Below are positions 1-8,039 of a stretch of DNA of 35,216 nucleotides, in pieces. The notes beneath the pieces are model-generated. The model was given only the letters and a program-made list of their open reading frames with translations, did no database searches and had not been told where the DNA came from. How positions within the stretch are numbered: the stretch's first letter is position 1; every line of letters begins with the position of its first letter. The position numbers were made by a program, and so were the translations under genes. The stretch is from Halioglobus japonicus (GTDB lineage: Bacteria; Pseudomonadota; Gammaproteobacteria; Pseudomonadales; Halieaceae), in assembly GCA_902705825.1 (NCBI GenBank), contig CACSIL010000001.1:438542-473757 (forward strand), given 5' to 3'.

Positions 1-1
1 C

Positions 2-976
2 ATGTTTAGCGTGGCTGATATGACTACCGCTAGCCAATCTGGCAGTGCCGAGCGCCCGGTAATCAGTGCCGATGTTCCGGCCAAATTTATGGCCGCTGTG
101 AAAGCGCGCGTTGGCAAAGCCATACCGGTGGGCAATGAAGGTGCTGGTACCGTTGTCGCAGCGGGTTCCTCACCTGCCGCGCAAAGCCTGATGGGCAAAA
201 CCGTTGCTGTGATTGGCGGTGGCACCTATCGTCAATACCTCTGTGCCAACGTTCAAAGTTGTCTGGAACTCACGCCGGGTACTACTGCAACAGAAGGCGC
301 CTCCAGCTTTGTTAATCCGTTGACGGCATTAGCGATGGTAGAAACCATGCGCGCTGAAGGCCATAAGGCTATCGTGCACGCCGCAGCTGCCTCTAACCTG
401 GGTCAAATGCTCAACCGCATCTGCATTGCCGATGGTGTTGATCTCGTCAATATTGTACGTAAGCCAGAACAGGAAGCCCTGTTGCGTGAGATGGGTGCCA
501 AGTACATCGTCAACTCTACGAGCGACAGCTTTTACGCCGACCTGACCGCAGCCCTGATCGAAACCGGCGCAACCATCGCGTTCGATCCGATCGGTGGCGG
601 CAAATTGGCCAGCGACATTCTCACTTGTATGGAGGCAGCCGCTTCGCGCAACATGACCGAGCACAGTGTGTATGGCTCCGATACTTACAAGCAGGTTTAC
701 ATTTATGGCGCGCTCGACCGCGGCCCAATCACCCTGAACCGTAGCTTTGGCTTTGCCTGGGGCGTCAACGGCTTCCTGCTGTTTAACGTGTTGGGGAAAC
801 TGGGTACAGAGATCAATGTCGCCATGCGTAAACGCGTTGCCGACGAGATAACAACCACGTTCGCCAGCCACTACACCCACGAGGTGTCGCTGGCCGGTGC
901 GCTGCAACTGGATGCTATCTCTGTTTACGCGAAACAGGCGACTGGAGAAAAGTACCTGATTAAGCCACAGGAATAA
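2..976 (+). CDS. Zinc-binding (MDR) dehydrogenase, 5' end outside window
   Basis: This is an NAD(P)H-dependent oxidoreductase of the medium-chain dehydrogenase superfamily. The visible 324 residues run from the end of the GroES-like catalytic domain into the Rossmann domain. Family landmarks include GNEGAGTVVAAG near residues 44-55, the segment AAAASNLGQMLNRI in the nucleotide-binding part, and FDPIGGGKLA near 195. The C-terminus GEKYLI matches a subfamily usually annotated only as zinc-binding dehydrogenase. Family members have roughly 50 more N-terminal residues, so the ATG at position 2 is very likely internal and the true start lies upstream of the window. The substrate is unknown. A hairpin about 30 bases after the stop may end the transcript. 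Confidence 0.85.
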   Translation: MFSVADMTTASQSGSAERPVISADVPAKFMAAVKARVGKAIPVGNEGAGTVVAAGSSPAAQSLMGKTVAVIGGGTYRQYLCANVQSCLELTPGTTATEGASSFVNPLTALAMVETMRAEGHKAIVHAAAASNLGQMLNRICIADGVDLVNIVRKPEQEALLREMGAKYIVNSTSDSFYADLTAALIETGATIAFDPIGGGKLASDILTCMEAAASRNMTEHSVYGSDTYKQVYIYGALDRGPITLNRSFGFAWGVNGFLLFNVLGKLGTEINVAMRKRVADEITTTFASHYTHEVSLAGALQLDAISVYAKQATGEKYLIKPQE

Positions 977-1346
977 TACGTAGTACCTGGCCGCAAGGTT
1001 GGTCGAGGAGGTCGGCGCCAGTTTGACGTTGACCTCCTGCGCCTTACGTCGCCACTATGCTTTCGAGCAGAGTCACAGTGATACCGAGACGTTTTTGCTG
1101 AGTTGGGGATTGTCATGTCCAGAGAAGCTTCGACTCGGTTATCCAGGGCCCTCGGTGCGCTAATGAGACAGGCTTCGCAACAAGTTTGCGTTCGCCTTGA
1201 ATTTGACCGGTATTTCACTAAGAATAAAGCAATAATTTCCAGTGCTGGTTGAAAGCACAGATTGGGCTTCACAGAATCATTCAAATGCCAAATAAAAGGC
1301 AATCTGATTCGCCTGTAGGATGTCCAGGTTCTCTAGAGGTAAAACA
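977..1346. other. Intergenic region, 370 bp
   Basis: Apart from the inverted repeat at 1006-1038, no gene is seen here. The last 100 bases are AT-richer and should carry the promoter of the metallophosphoesterase gene. An RBS-like AGAGG lies just before its start. Confidence 0.5.
1006..1038 (+). terminator. Candidate hairpin after the MDR gene
   Basis: AGGAGGTC (1006-1013) and GACCTCCT (1031-1038) form a perfect 8-bp inverted repeat around a 17-base loop, 30 bases past the stop at 976. No T-run follows, so it is at best a weak or Rho-dependent terminator, or an operator. Confidence 0.3.
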
Positions 1347-3236
1347 ATGTATTTGCGACTCATCCAAGGCGTGACACTGATGTCGCTGCTTGCTGCATGC
1401 TCCCATCCGCTGGAGATTGTGGGCGAGGGCGACATTGTGTCCTCCGATGGGTTACACGATTGCTCGCTGGCAGAACAGCCCTGCGATAACTACGTGATAG
1501 ACGAGTACAATGTTACTTACTCGGCACAGCCGCACGCCGGCTCAACATTTGTCCGGTGGGACAACTGCGATTCACAATATCCGGATTGCGCTATCCATGT
1601 GCCCGCGGCAACTGTTTACAATTATTGGGGCGAGACAGCACCTCCGCTGAGGGCCATATTTACGCAGAACAACTATGGTCTCACCGCCACACCTTACACG
1701 GCCTTACAGCAGGTCTGGGCTCCCAAAGAGCCTTCACAGGCAGTGCGCGATTCGATACTGAATCAAACGTTCACCGTGTACGATTTTGATCAGTACGCAT
1801 CAAATGGGCTAGGTGCGGAATTAAAGGCCGGTATTCCCTGGGTCGAGCAGACGGAATTGGCGCCGAATTTCCCGGGTGAGGGGGAGCTGCGCCGCAGTCT
1901 CGCGTACATCTGGGTAGTGGCTGATCCACAACTTATCGATGAAGAGTCGCCCATCAGGCTGGACCGTTATGCCAATGACTACCGCCCTCACGGCCCGCTC
2001 ACACCCCATGTGTTCGAAGCGCACGTTCGAACAGCACGGCGTATCAGCGATTTAAGTAGCAGGCCTTTTGATTTCACTGTCATCGCAGGCGACCTGACCG
2101 ATACCAGCCAGAAAAATGAACTCCAGTGGCTGATACAAACACTCAATGGCGGGATAGTTGACCCTGATTCAGGTATAGACGATGACCCTGTTCCCGGTCC
2201 GAACAACGATTACAACGATCCTTTTGTGTCGATTGGTATCCAGTCACCCTGGTATGCGGCATTGGGGAATCACGATGTTCTGCACATCGGTGGCTTCGGG
2301 CCTATCGACGAGGCTTTGCGCGCCGGCGCAGTGGGTGATCATCTGTACAAGGGCTCTGTGCTCAGTAATATTTTTGCAGGAAGTGTTGCCGGCGACACTG
2401 TTGATCGGCAGCTTATTCTATCGCCTGAGGTCTACATTCCAGCAGATGCCAACCGCCTGCCACTGTATCAGGCAGAAGTGATACAAACGCTCCACGATGC
2501 GCCTGGAGAGCCTGTCGGACATGGTTTTACGCAGAGCGATGTAGACAACAACAGAGGCTATTACAGTACTTTTCCTGACCCTGCAAAGCCGATAAAAATG
2601 ATTGTATTGGATACCACCGATGCTAATAACGCCACCATCGGCATTGCCCACTTGGGTTCGATGGATAGTGTGCAGTTTGCGTGGCTGCAAGAGGAATTGG
2701 CCGCCGCAGCGACGCAAAAGGAATTGGTTATCGTTGTCTCCCACCATCGATTGGGTGATTTTCACGATCAGAGCGAAGTACCTGCGGCCAATGTTAAGGC
2801 GCTGTTAAGCAGCTCAGAAAACGTCATCCTGCACCTCACTGGACACGGACACGGCAACCGCAAGGCGCTGAAGACAGTCAGTGGCAGTAACGGCTATTGG
2901 GAGCTGATGACAGCTTCCACCGTGGACTTTCCTTTGCAGAGCAGGGCGGTAGAACTGGTGGACGAGGGCAATGGTCACCTCTCTATTTATGTGACCAACT
3001 TTGATCACAACTCACAGGACAATACACTCGCCAGTGAAGCGCGCCAGTTGGCGGCAGGCAGGAAAGTGTTTGGTACGAATGGTACCTACCGTGACATAGC
3101 CGCGGTGTGGGCAGTTGATAGTCAGGCTCAAAACCTGCTGTTACGAGTTGAGTTACCTACCGATCTTAGTCAGAACTTACAAAATTACACGTGGCCAACG
3201 ACTGTAGAATCTGTTGAAACACTGAATAATTTTTGA
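1347..3236 (+). CDS. Calcineurin-like metallophosphoesterase lipoprotein
   Basis: A predicted lipoprotein of 629 residues in the metallophosphoesterase superfamily, probably acting in the periplasm or on the outer membrane. The start at 1347 is chosen because AGAGG lies 7 bases upstream and the protein then begins with a clean lipoprotein signal ending in LLAAC (Cys18). An upstream in-frame ATG at 1320 lacks an RBS. Residues about 50-72 resemble a divergent InlB-type beta repeat. Metal-site motifs are GDLTDT (248-253), GNHD (307-310), SHHR near 465 and GHGHGN near 500. The first motif, normally D-x-H, reads ADPQ (192-195), so one metal-ligating His appears to be Gln. Long insertions between motifs make it larger than typical enzymes. 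The substrate is unknown; no operon partner. Confidence 0.85.
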   Translation: MYLRLIQGVTLMSLLAACSHPLEIVGEGDIVSSDGLHDCSLAEQPCDNYVIDEYNVTYSAQPHAGSTFVRWDNCDSQYPDCAIHVPAATVYNYWGETAPPLRAIFTQNNYGLTATPYTALQQVWAPKEPSQAVRDSILNQTFTVYDFDQYASNGLGAELKAGIPWVEQTELAPNFPGEGELRRSLAYIWVVADPQLIDEESPIRLDRYANDYRPHGPLTPHVFEAHVRTARRISDLSSRPFDFTVIAGDLTDTSQKNELQWLIQTLNGGIVDPDSGIDDDPVPGPNNDYNDPFVSIGIQSPWYAALGNHDVLHIGGFGPIDEALRAGAVGDHLYKGSVLSNIFAGSVAGDTVDRQLILSPEVYIPADANRLPLYQAEVIQTLHDAPGEPVGHGFTQSDVDNNRGYYSTFPDPAKPIKMIVLDTTDANNATIGIAHLGSMDSVQFAWLQEELAAAATQKELVIVVSHHRLGDFHDQSEVPAANVKALLSSSENVILHLTGHGHGNRKALKTVSGSNGYWELMTASTVDFPLQSRAVELVDEGNGHLSIYVTNFDHNSQDNTLASEARQLAAGRKVFGTNGTYRDIAAVWAVDSQAQNLLLRVELPTDLSQNLQNYTWPTTVESVETLNNF

Positions 3237-3381
3237 TTTTGCCATAGCTTTGCCAGAATCTCACAATGAATGGGGCGCTGACATTCGCCACGGTTGGAGC
3301 GCGCTTGAGTGTGGTCGCGAACTTACCCTATACAGTTTTCCTGTGCTATAAGGCATAAGCTGCACATAGCAGGTGGTATAG

Positions 3382-4209
3382 ATAGCCCCCATTCACGGCA
3401 ACGTCCCCGACGAAGATCCAGATGCGCGCTATAACAGAATCCCAACTTGCACCGTGCATTATTGCACCGCTCGCAGAACCTGGCACGACAGCTCCGAGGT
3501 GTTGGAGCCCTTGGATATGTGGGAGAAAGTTGCCAGGTCCGCCGCAGACGACGTTGGCGTGCAGCGAGATATTATCGGATCTATTGACCATCTCGGCCTG
3601 GTGCACTGCCAATCGTGGGCTTACGACGAGCCGGTCAGGCGCCTCGCAGACCGCCTTGCAACCGACGGTATCTATTTCAGTGAGTCCATACTGGCGGGCA
3701 CCTCGCCTCAACGTCTGCTTGATGAAGCCGCTGAGCGCATGCTTCGCGGTGAGTGCTCGGTCGCACTCGTGGTTGGCGGTGAGGCGCTTGCAACCCGTAG
3801 TGCGATGCAGCGAGGTGGAGAAACACCCAACTGGAGCAATCCCCATCCGTCGCCGCCGGCCCTACCTATCGATTTCGACGAGTGGTACCTGCCTACTGAA
3901 AAGGCCCACGGGGTTCTGCCGGCCTGGCTGACGTTCGCCATGCTCGAGCAGGCTAGATGGGCGGCGCGAGGAGCGACTTGCGAGGATCGCAACGACCTCT
4001 CATCATCCCAGGCCATGACAGTTGCTACGCAGACTGCTTGCGCTATGGCGTCCATGTCAGTGAGTGATATCGACGTGTTCGATCTATACAGCTTCTACGC
4101 GCGCAGTGACCGGCCGGCAACGATTAGCGCAGTAACGGACGGTTGCTGGGCGACTGCAGAAGCGGCAGTGACATCTGGCGAGAACGGCCAGAATGACTTC
4201 GAGCTCTGA
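3382..4209 (+). pseudogene. Decayed SCP-x-like thiolase (acetyl-CoA acetyltransferase family)
   Basis: The reading frame from about 3454 encodes clear thiolase-superfamily sequence: EPLDMWEKVARSAADD, DHLGLVHCQSWAYDEP, VVGGEALATR, and a WYLPTEKAHGVLPAWLTFA segment. After RNDL (near 4000) it jumps to SSSQAM, skipping roughly 100 residues that intact relatives contain. It then reaches the conserved DIDVFDLYS and ends in unrelated residues at 4209. The N-terminus is also abnormal: no ATG start gives the usual beginning, and the open frame runs back to a stop at 3379. I infer a non-functional remnant of a beta-oxidation or side-chain thiolase, with one large internal deletion and lost ends. An adjacent TetR gene may once have controlled it. 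Confidence 0.8.
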
Positions 4210-4269
4210 GTGGCCGGTATGCATTCAAAATACAGAATCGCATCTAGCCACGTGAGCTTACTGCTTGCA

Positions 4270-4923
4270 CTATTGGTCACTAATCAAATAGCGACAAAAA
4301 AGATCATCCAGTTGGTCGATTATAGCGGGATCATCTAGGCGCTTCGGCTCCACCTCAATAATGCGTTGATAGTAGCCTGTTGCCAAATCCATTAGAAATA
4401 CAGCGGCTGCTTCAATGTCATCTACTCGCAAACGATGCCGATGCGTATTGAGCAGAGTAACCATCCACTCGCGACCTTCATCGCGCCAGGAGTGTTGATT
4501 CTCCGGGTTCTCTCGAAGGGTGAAATCGAACTGCCGATGGTATGCGGCGAAAAATCCACCATGCAGCGACAGCAACTCGCGGTAAAAGCGGTTTGTCAGC
4601 ACCGCCACTTCATGGATATCTTCTTCCAGAGTGCCGGATAACGAAACGCTCGATGCTGGATCTTGCATAAACTTATCCAGATTGGCGAGCTCTTCATTAT
4701 AAATATCAGTGAATATGGCTTGTTTGTTGGGGTAGTACCGATACAGCGAGCCAGGGCTGATGCCTGCGCGTTCTGCGATTTTCACCGTAGTTACCGCATC
4801 AGCACCCAACTCTGCGATGAGTGCCAGCGTTGCCTCGCGGACTGATTGCATCAGTATCCGCGATCGTGACTGCTTGGCCTGACGCAAGGGTTGCGGTGCT
4901 TCGTTTTGCATTTCCGACATCAT
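4270..4923 (-). CDS. TetR/AcrR-family transcriptional regulator
   Basis: A 217-residue repressor-type protein. The N-terminal helix-turn-helix is at residues about 44-71 (VTTVKIAERAGISPGSLYRYYPNK), typical of TetR. The C-terminal ligand-binding half is helical and not assigned to a ligand. The gene is divergent from the sulfotransferase-MDR pair at 5129-7408, with 205 bp between starts, the classic arrangement for a repressor controlling itself and its neighbour. A candidate operator (4958-4990) lies in the gap, and a close copy of part of it lies upstream of the TonB receptor gene. Met1 and Met2 are both possible starts. Confidence 0.9.
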   Translation of the reverse strand: MMSEMQNEAPQPLRQAKQSRSRILMQSVREATLALIAELGADAVTTVKIAERAGISPGSLYRYYPNKQAIFTDIYNEELANLDKFMQDPASSVSLSGTLEEDIHEVAVLTNRFYRELLSLHGGFFAAYHRQFDFTLRENPENQHSWRDEGREWMVTLLNTHRHRLRVDDIEAAAVFLMDLATGYYQRIIEVEPKRLDDPAIIDQLDDLFCRYLISDQ

Positions 4924-4957
4924 TCAAACCCGAATAAGAGTCTTTGCGCTCCAGACA

Positions 4958-4990
4958 GTAATCAATATTACCTGTAGAAACAACACGTTA
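4958..4990. promoter_or_regulatory. Candidate operator between TetR and sulfotransferase genes
   Basis: GTAAT-CAAT-ATTAC (4958-4971) is a short inverted repeat. It overlaps a 28-base element (4963-4990) containing CAATATT, GTAGAAACAA and GTTA. The same three blocks at identical spacing occur at 7757-7784 upstream of the TonB receptor gene (22 of 28 bases identical). Its position in a divergent TetR promoter region makes it a plausible binding site for the adjacent regulator; this is inference. Confidence 0.45.
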
Positions 4991-5128
4991 TTCAACTCCA
5001 GCCGCATCGGCTAACTGGAATAGTTTGCACTGCGGCTATCGTGACAAAGTATACGCACTGTATGAACAGCGAAAGAGCAGACGCTCAACACATACTGTTC
5101 AAATTCAACCAACGAGACTTTATCGACT

Positions 5129-6304
5129 ATGCATGCAAATACTAGCGACCTGAACCCCTCATCGATCCTCGCGGAGGCATCCGCACGCGCCGGTGGGCTT
5201 ACAGATCTAGGTGACTTGCCGTTTACGGACGGGCTTGAACGCGTAATAGACTCATTGACTACTGAGGCTCGATTGAATGAAATGGGCGTGATCATCGCCC
5301 GCGAACGCCTGCTTGGCCATGCGGTTAACCGTTTTCAGTATGTTCACGATAGAAAGCAATTTCCGAGTATTGAGCACGAGGAAATAAAGAGCCCCGTTTT
5401 TATCGTAGGCAACCCGAGAACCGGCACAACAATTCTTCACGACATTTTGGCCCAGGATCCTGACAGCCGCGTGCCGAATACCTGGGAGTGTATGTACCCC
5501 TCGCCGCCGCCTGAAGAGGAGACCTTTTACACTGACCCGCGTATTGCGCAGTGCCAGTCCATCTACGACGCTATCGGTAATCAGCCTGACGGCTTCAAGG
5601 CGATACACCCAATGGGAGCGCAGCTGGGTCAGGAATGTATCTTGTTGTTTGCAGACTCCATGGTGAGCCCGCTATTCCACAATCAATTCAGAGTGCCTGG
5701 TTATGAGGACTGGGTTGATAACGGCGCCGACTACGCGGGCGTGTATGAATTCCATTACCGGCAATTACAACATTTGCAATCTCGTTGTGCCAGAGATCGG
5801 TGGGTGTTGAAGACGGGTGGGCACAACTGGGCACTGCAAAATTTACTGGCGCAGTATCCTGATGCCAGAATTGTTTTTACCCACCGCGATCCGGTCAAAT
5901 CAATGACGTCGTACGCAAGCCTTACCGACCAGGTAAGACGAATAAGTAGCGACGAAGTAGACCCGATTGAGATCGCAGCTGATTGGATCCCGCGTCTGGC
6001 GCAGATCGCCAATCGCAGTGTGGGCGTCCGCGACGCAAAAATGAGTCCTGACGCAAAAATCTACGATATGTTTTTCCCCCATTTTGTAGAGGATCAGTTT
6101 AAGGAAATAGAACGCATCTATGAGGCTCTGGGTTTGGAAATGACCGGCGCAGGAGCCGATGGGATGCGTCGTTATATAAAGAACAACCCCAAAGGGGTGC
6201 ATGGCGTCCACACTTATACAGCCGAGGATTATGGCATTGATCCCGATAAAGTGCGTGAGCAGTTTGCGCAATACATTGAGTATTTTGATTTGAAACCCGA
6301 GTAG
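5129..6304 (+). CDS. PAPS-dependent sulfotransferase family protein
   Basis: A 391-residue cytosolic sulfotransferase-family protein expected to move sulfate from PAPS to a hydroxyl-bearing acceptor. The 5'-phosphosulfate loop is FIVGNPRTGTTILHDIL (residues about 91-107). The 3'-phosphate site is RIVFTHRDPVKSMTSY (about 247-262), and WVLKTGGH (about 225-232) supplies a conserved Lys region. The length fits the PF13469-type bacterial group often found near lipid- or steroid-related oxidoreductases. No strong Shine-Dalgarno precedes the ATG at 5129. It is followed after 39 bp by an MDR oxidoreductase on the same strand, so the two probably form an operon under the divergent TetR protein. A second, ruined sulfotransferase of this superfamily lies at 22651-23303. 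Confidence 0.88.
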   Translation: MHANTSDLNPSSILAEASARAGGLTDLGDLPFTDGLERVIDSLTTEARLNEMGVIIARERLLGHAVNRFQYVHDRKQFPSIEHEEIKSPVFIVGNPRTGTTILHDILAQDPDSRVPNTWECMYPSPPPEEETFYTDPRIAQCQSIYDAIGNQPDGFKAIHPMGAQLGQECILLFADSMVSPLFHNQFRVPGYEDWVDNGADYAGVYEFHYRQLQHLQSRCARDRWVLKTGGHNWALQNLLAQYPDARIVFTHRDPVKSMTSYASLTDQVRRISSDEVDPIEIAADWIPRLAQIANRSVGVRDAKMSPDAKIYDMFFPHFVEDQFKEIERIYEALGLEMTGAGADGMRRYIKNNPKGVHGVHTYTAEDYGIDPDKVREQFAQYIEYFDLKPE

Positions 6305-6343
6305 GTTTCAGCCCTTAACTATTAAGCGACAAAGGTAAGAGTT

Positions 6344-7408
6344 ATGACGAACGGAAAAGGAACAATGCGAGCCTGGCGTACACACGAGTACGGTCAACCT
6401 CTGGAAGCGTTGAAACTGGATACTGTCGATATTCCCGAGCCTGAAGCGGGTGAAGTGAGGGTAAAGGTACAGGGAATTCCCCTGAATCTGGCTGACATGG
6501 AGCGCGTTACAGGCGGCAATATGTTCATCAGGCCGGAGCTGCCCTACAGTCCAGGCATGGAAGTGATGGGGGTTGTGGACAGTTGTGGCGAAGGGGCCGA
6601 AAAGTGGCAAGGCGAGCGAGTCGTCGCAATCACCAAGGGTGCGCATGGGGGATATGCGGAGTATTGCATTTGTCCAACCGCATCTCTCTTTATCATGCCA
6701 GACACCATACCGTTGCCGGGGGCTGCCGCTTTGTATTTTCCTTTTCATCTGGCGTGGCTGGGCTTGTATGAACGGGCAAAAGTTCAGGCCGGAGAGACTG
6801 TACTGGTAAACGGTGCGGCTGGTGGCGTGGGAGCAGCCGCCGTGCAGTTGGCAGTTGCCGCCGGTGCGCGGGTCATCGCTGTAGCTGGTAGCGATGAAAA
6901 ACTGGCGTACTGCAAGCAGCTCGGCGCAGAAATTACGGTGAATCACAACACCGAAGATTTTGTTGCCGTCGTCAGGGAGGCTACCAATCATAAAGGCGTT
7001 GACATCATCTTTGACAATATTGGCGAAGAAGTACTTGAACAATGCCTTGCGAGCGTAGCCTACGATGGCCGCTATGTCGTGATGGGGTTTTCGTCTGACA
7101 AATCCGTCGCAGACGAGAAGTTTTATGTGCCTCGAAGATTGGCAATGGCCAATGTCAGCTTGTGCTGCATCATGCTTTATTATGCGGAAGAGCCGATGCT
7201 TACCGCGATGAAAGACGGTGCCGGCTTGAACTTTGTGCCGACTAAAATTGGTCGTGAACTTCATGCAAAGTTGGTAGAGATGGTTGAACAGGGGGCCCTC
7301 GTTCCTGTGGTCGGGGAAGTGATAAATTTTGAGGATGTTCCCCAGGGTTTGGACGATTTGCTTCACAGGAAAACATTGGGCAGGACAATTGTTAAGCTAT
7401 TTGACTAG
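6344..7408 (+). CDS. NADPH:quinone oxidoreductase-like MDR protein
   Basis: A 354-residue zinc-independent medium-chain oxidoreductase (quinone oxidoreductase/crotonase-reductase side of the MDR family). The N-terminal GroES-like domain contains YSPGMEVMGVV (68-78). The Rossmann dinucleotide loop is VNGAAGGVGAAAVQLA (155-170), followed by VIAVAGSDEKL. The Cys/His ligands of zinc alcohol dehydrogenases are absent. AAGGTAAGAG precedes the ATG at 6344. A second ATG at 6365 (MRAWRTHEYG), also with a purine-rich lead, fits the usual family start and cannot be excluded. It lies 39 bp after the sulfotransferase and is probably co-transcribed with it. It likely reduces an enone or quinone; the substrate is not readable. 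Confidence 0.87.
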   Translation: MTNGKGTMRAWRTHEYGQPLEALKLDTVDIPEPEAGEVRVKVQGIPLNLADMERVTGGNMFIRPELPYSPGMEVMGVVDSCGEGAEKWQGERVVAITKGAHGGYAEYCICPTASLFIMPDTIPLPGAAALYFPFHLAWLGLYERAKVQAGETVLVNGAAGGVGAAAVQLAVAAGARVIAVAGSDEKLAYCKQLGAEITVNHNTEDFVAVVREATNHKGVDIIFDNIGEEVLEQCLASVAYDGRYVVMGFSSDKSVADEKFYVPRRLAMANVSLCCIMLYYAEEPMLTAMKDGAGLNFVPTKIGRELHAKLVEMVEQGALVPVVGEVINFEDVPQGLDDLLHRKTLGRTIVKLFD

Positions 7409-7446
7409 GCTGCCCGATGCAGTACCAAGGCGAGGTTAGCTGTGCT

Positions 7447-7472
7447 AATCCGAACACCTGAGTGTTTGGATT
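7447..7472 (+). terminator. Strong hairpin after the sulfotransferase-MDR pair
   Basis: AATCCGAACAC (7447-7457) pairs with GTGTTTGGATT (7462-7472) around a CTGA tetraloop: 11 pairs with one G-U wobble. It starts 38 bases after the MDR stop. There is no U-tract, so termination efficiency is uncertain. Confidence 0.45.
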
Positions 7473-7701
7473 GATGAACTTGGAATCGAAGCGCAGAGAA
7501 TAAGCTGCGCGCAACAAAATGGGTCTTGGTGCACAGGAACAAGGACGTGACTATGCACCATTTTTAGCTCTCATCACAACCCTCGAAATGAATGGCAAAC
7601 AAAACGCGGATCACTTAGCAATGTCGCGACAACTTTTATGCCATGGGAAAAATTGCAGGGCGAAAGGTTAGTGACCTGCTAACCGACTGTATCCAAAAGC
7701 A

Positions 7702-7716
7702 TGCAGGCGGCCTGCA
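7702..7716. promoter_or_regulatory. Perfect 15-bp palindrome
   Basis: TGCAGGC-G-GCCTGCA is a perfect inverted repeat with a single central base, 324 bp before the TonB receptor start. It could be an operator or the stem of a leader structure. Confidence 0.3.
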
Positions 7717-7756
7717 GTAAAACCCGAATAGACACTCGCTTGTGTAATAAAAACAG

Positions 7757-7784
7757 CAATATTTTCAGTAGAAACAAACTGTTA
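7757..7784 (+). promoter_or_regulatory. 28-base element shared with the sulfotransferase promoter
   Basis: The blocks CAATATT, GTAGAAACAA and GTTA recur in the same order and spacing as at 4963-4990 (22 of 28 identical). It is flanked by AACAG (7752-7756) and CTGTT (7779-7783), which form an outer inverted repeat. This is probably a regulator site common to the TonB receptor gene and the sulfotransferase operon. Confidence 0.45.
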
Positions 7785-7816
7785 CCCGTCCCCGCTACAA
7801 TTTGATAACCGGAATA

Positions 7817-7834
7817 GATTGCCAGCGGGCAATC
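7817..7834. promoter_or_regulatory. Inverted repeat upstream of TonB receptor gene
   Basis: GATTGCC (7817-7823) and GGCAATC (7828-7834) flank AGCG: a perfect 7-bp stem with 4-base loop, 16 bp before the palindrome at 7850-7865. Confidence 0.35.
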
Positions 7835-7849
7835 ATGGCAATGTATATA

Positions 7850-7865
7850 CCCAATTCGAATTGGG
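7850..7865. promoter_or_regulatory. Perfect 16-bp palindrome upstream of TonB receptor gene
   Basis: CCCAATTCGAATTGGG is fully self-complementary with no spacer, 175 bp before the receptor start. Its length and symmetry suit a dimeric transcription factor site. Confidence 0.45.
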
Positions 7866-8039
7866 ACGAACACTGCGCAAGATTAACGCGCTGAATATAG
7901 CCGAGGGGAGAGCCAAACACTGTTGCTGTGCTCTCCCTTTGCGCAAAGCGCTCGTTAGCTCTGAAGAGCGTACTTTAACTATAAGATTAGTAATGTCGCG
8001 AAGCTTGCGAAAGCGGCCTGCGACTCCAGGAGAACCGTC

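Larger units (their letters stand above)
7409..8039. other. 631-bp leader of the TonB receptor gene
   Basis: No convincing gene is present; short frames here lack RBS and homology. The stretch is unusually rich in inverted repeats: 7447-7472, 7666-7684 (GGTTAG/CTAACC), 7702-7716, 7817-7834 and 7850-7865. It also contains the 28-base element shared with the 4963-4990 region. AGGAG just before 8040 is the RBS of the receptor gene. Confidence 0.6.

Noticed and set aside
329..907. 192-codon minus frame opposite the first MDR gene
   Set aside because: Antisense shadow with no motif; the plus strand codes for a conserved dehydrogenase.
3422..3931. 169-codon plus frame overlapping the thiolase remnant
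   Set aside because: It is in another frame; only the frame through 3454 gives thiolase sequence.
6308..7366. 352-codon open frame on the minus strand
   Set aside because: It is antisense to the MDR gene 6344-7408, which has clear family motifs; the antisense protein has no recognisable domain or RBS.
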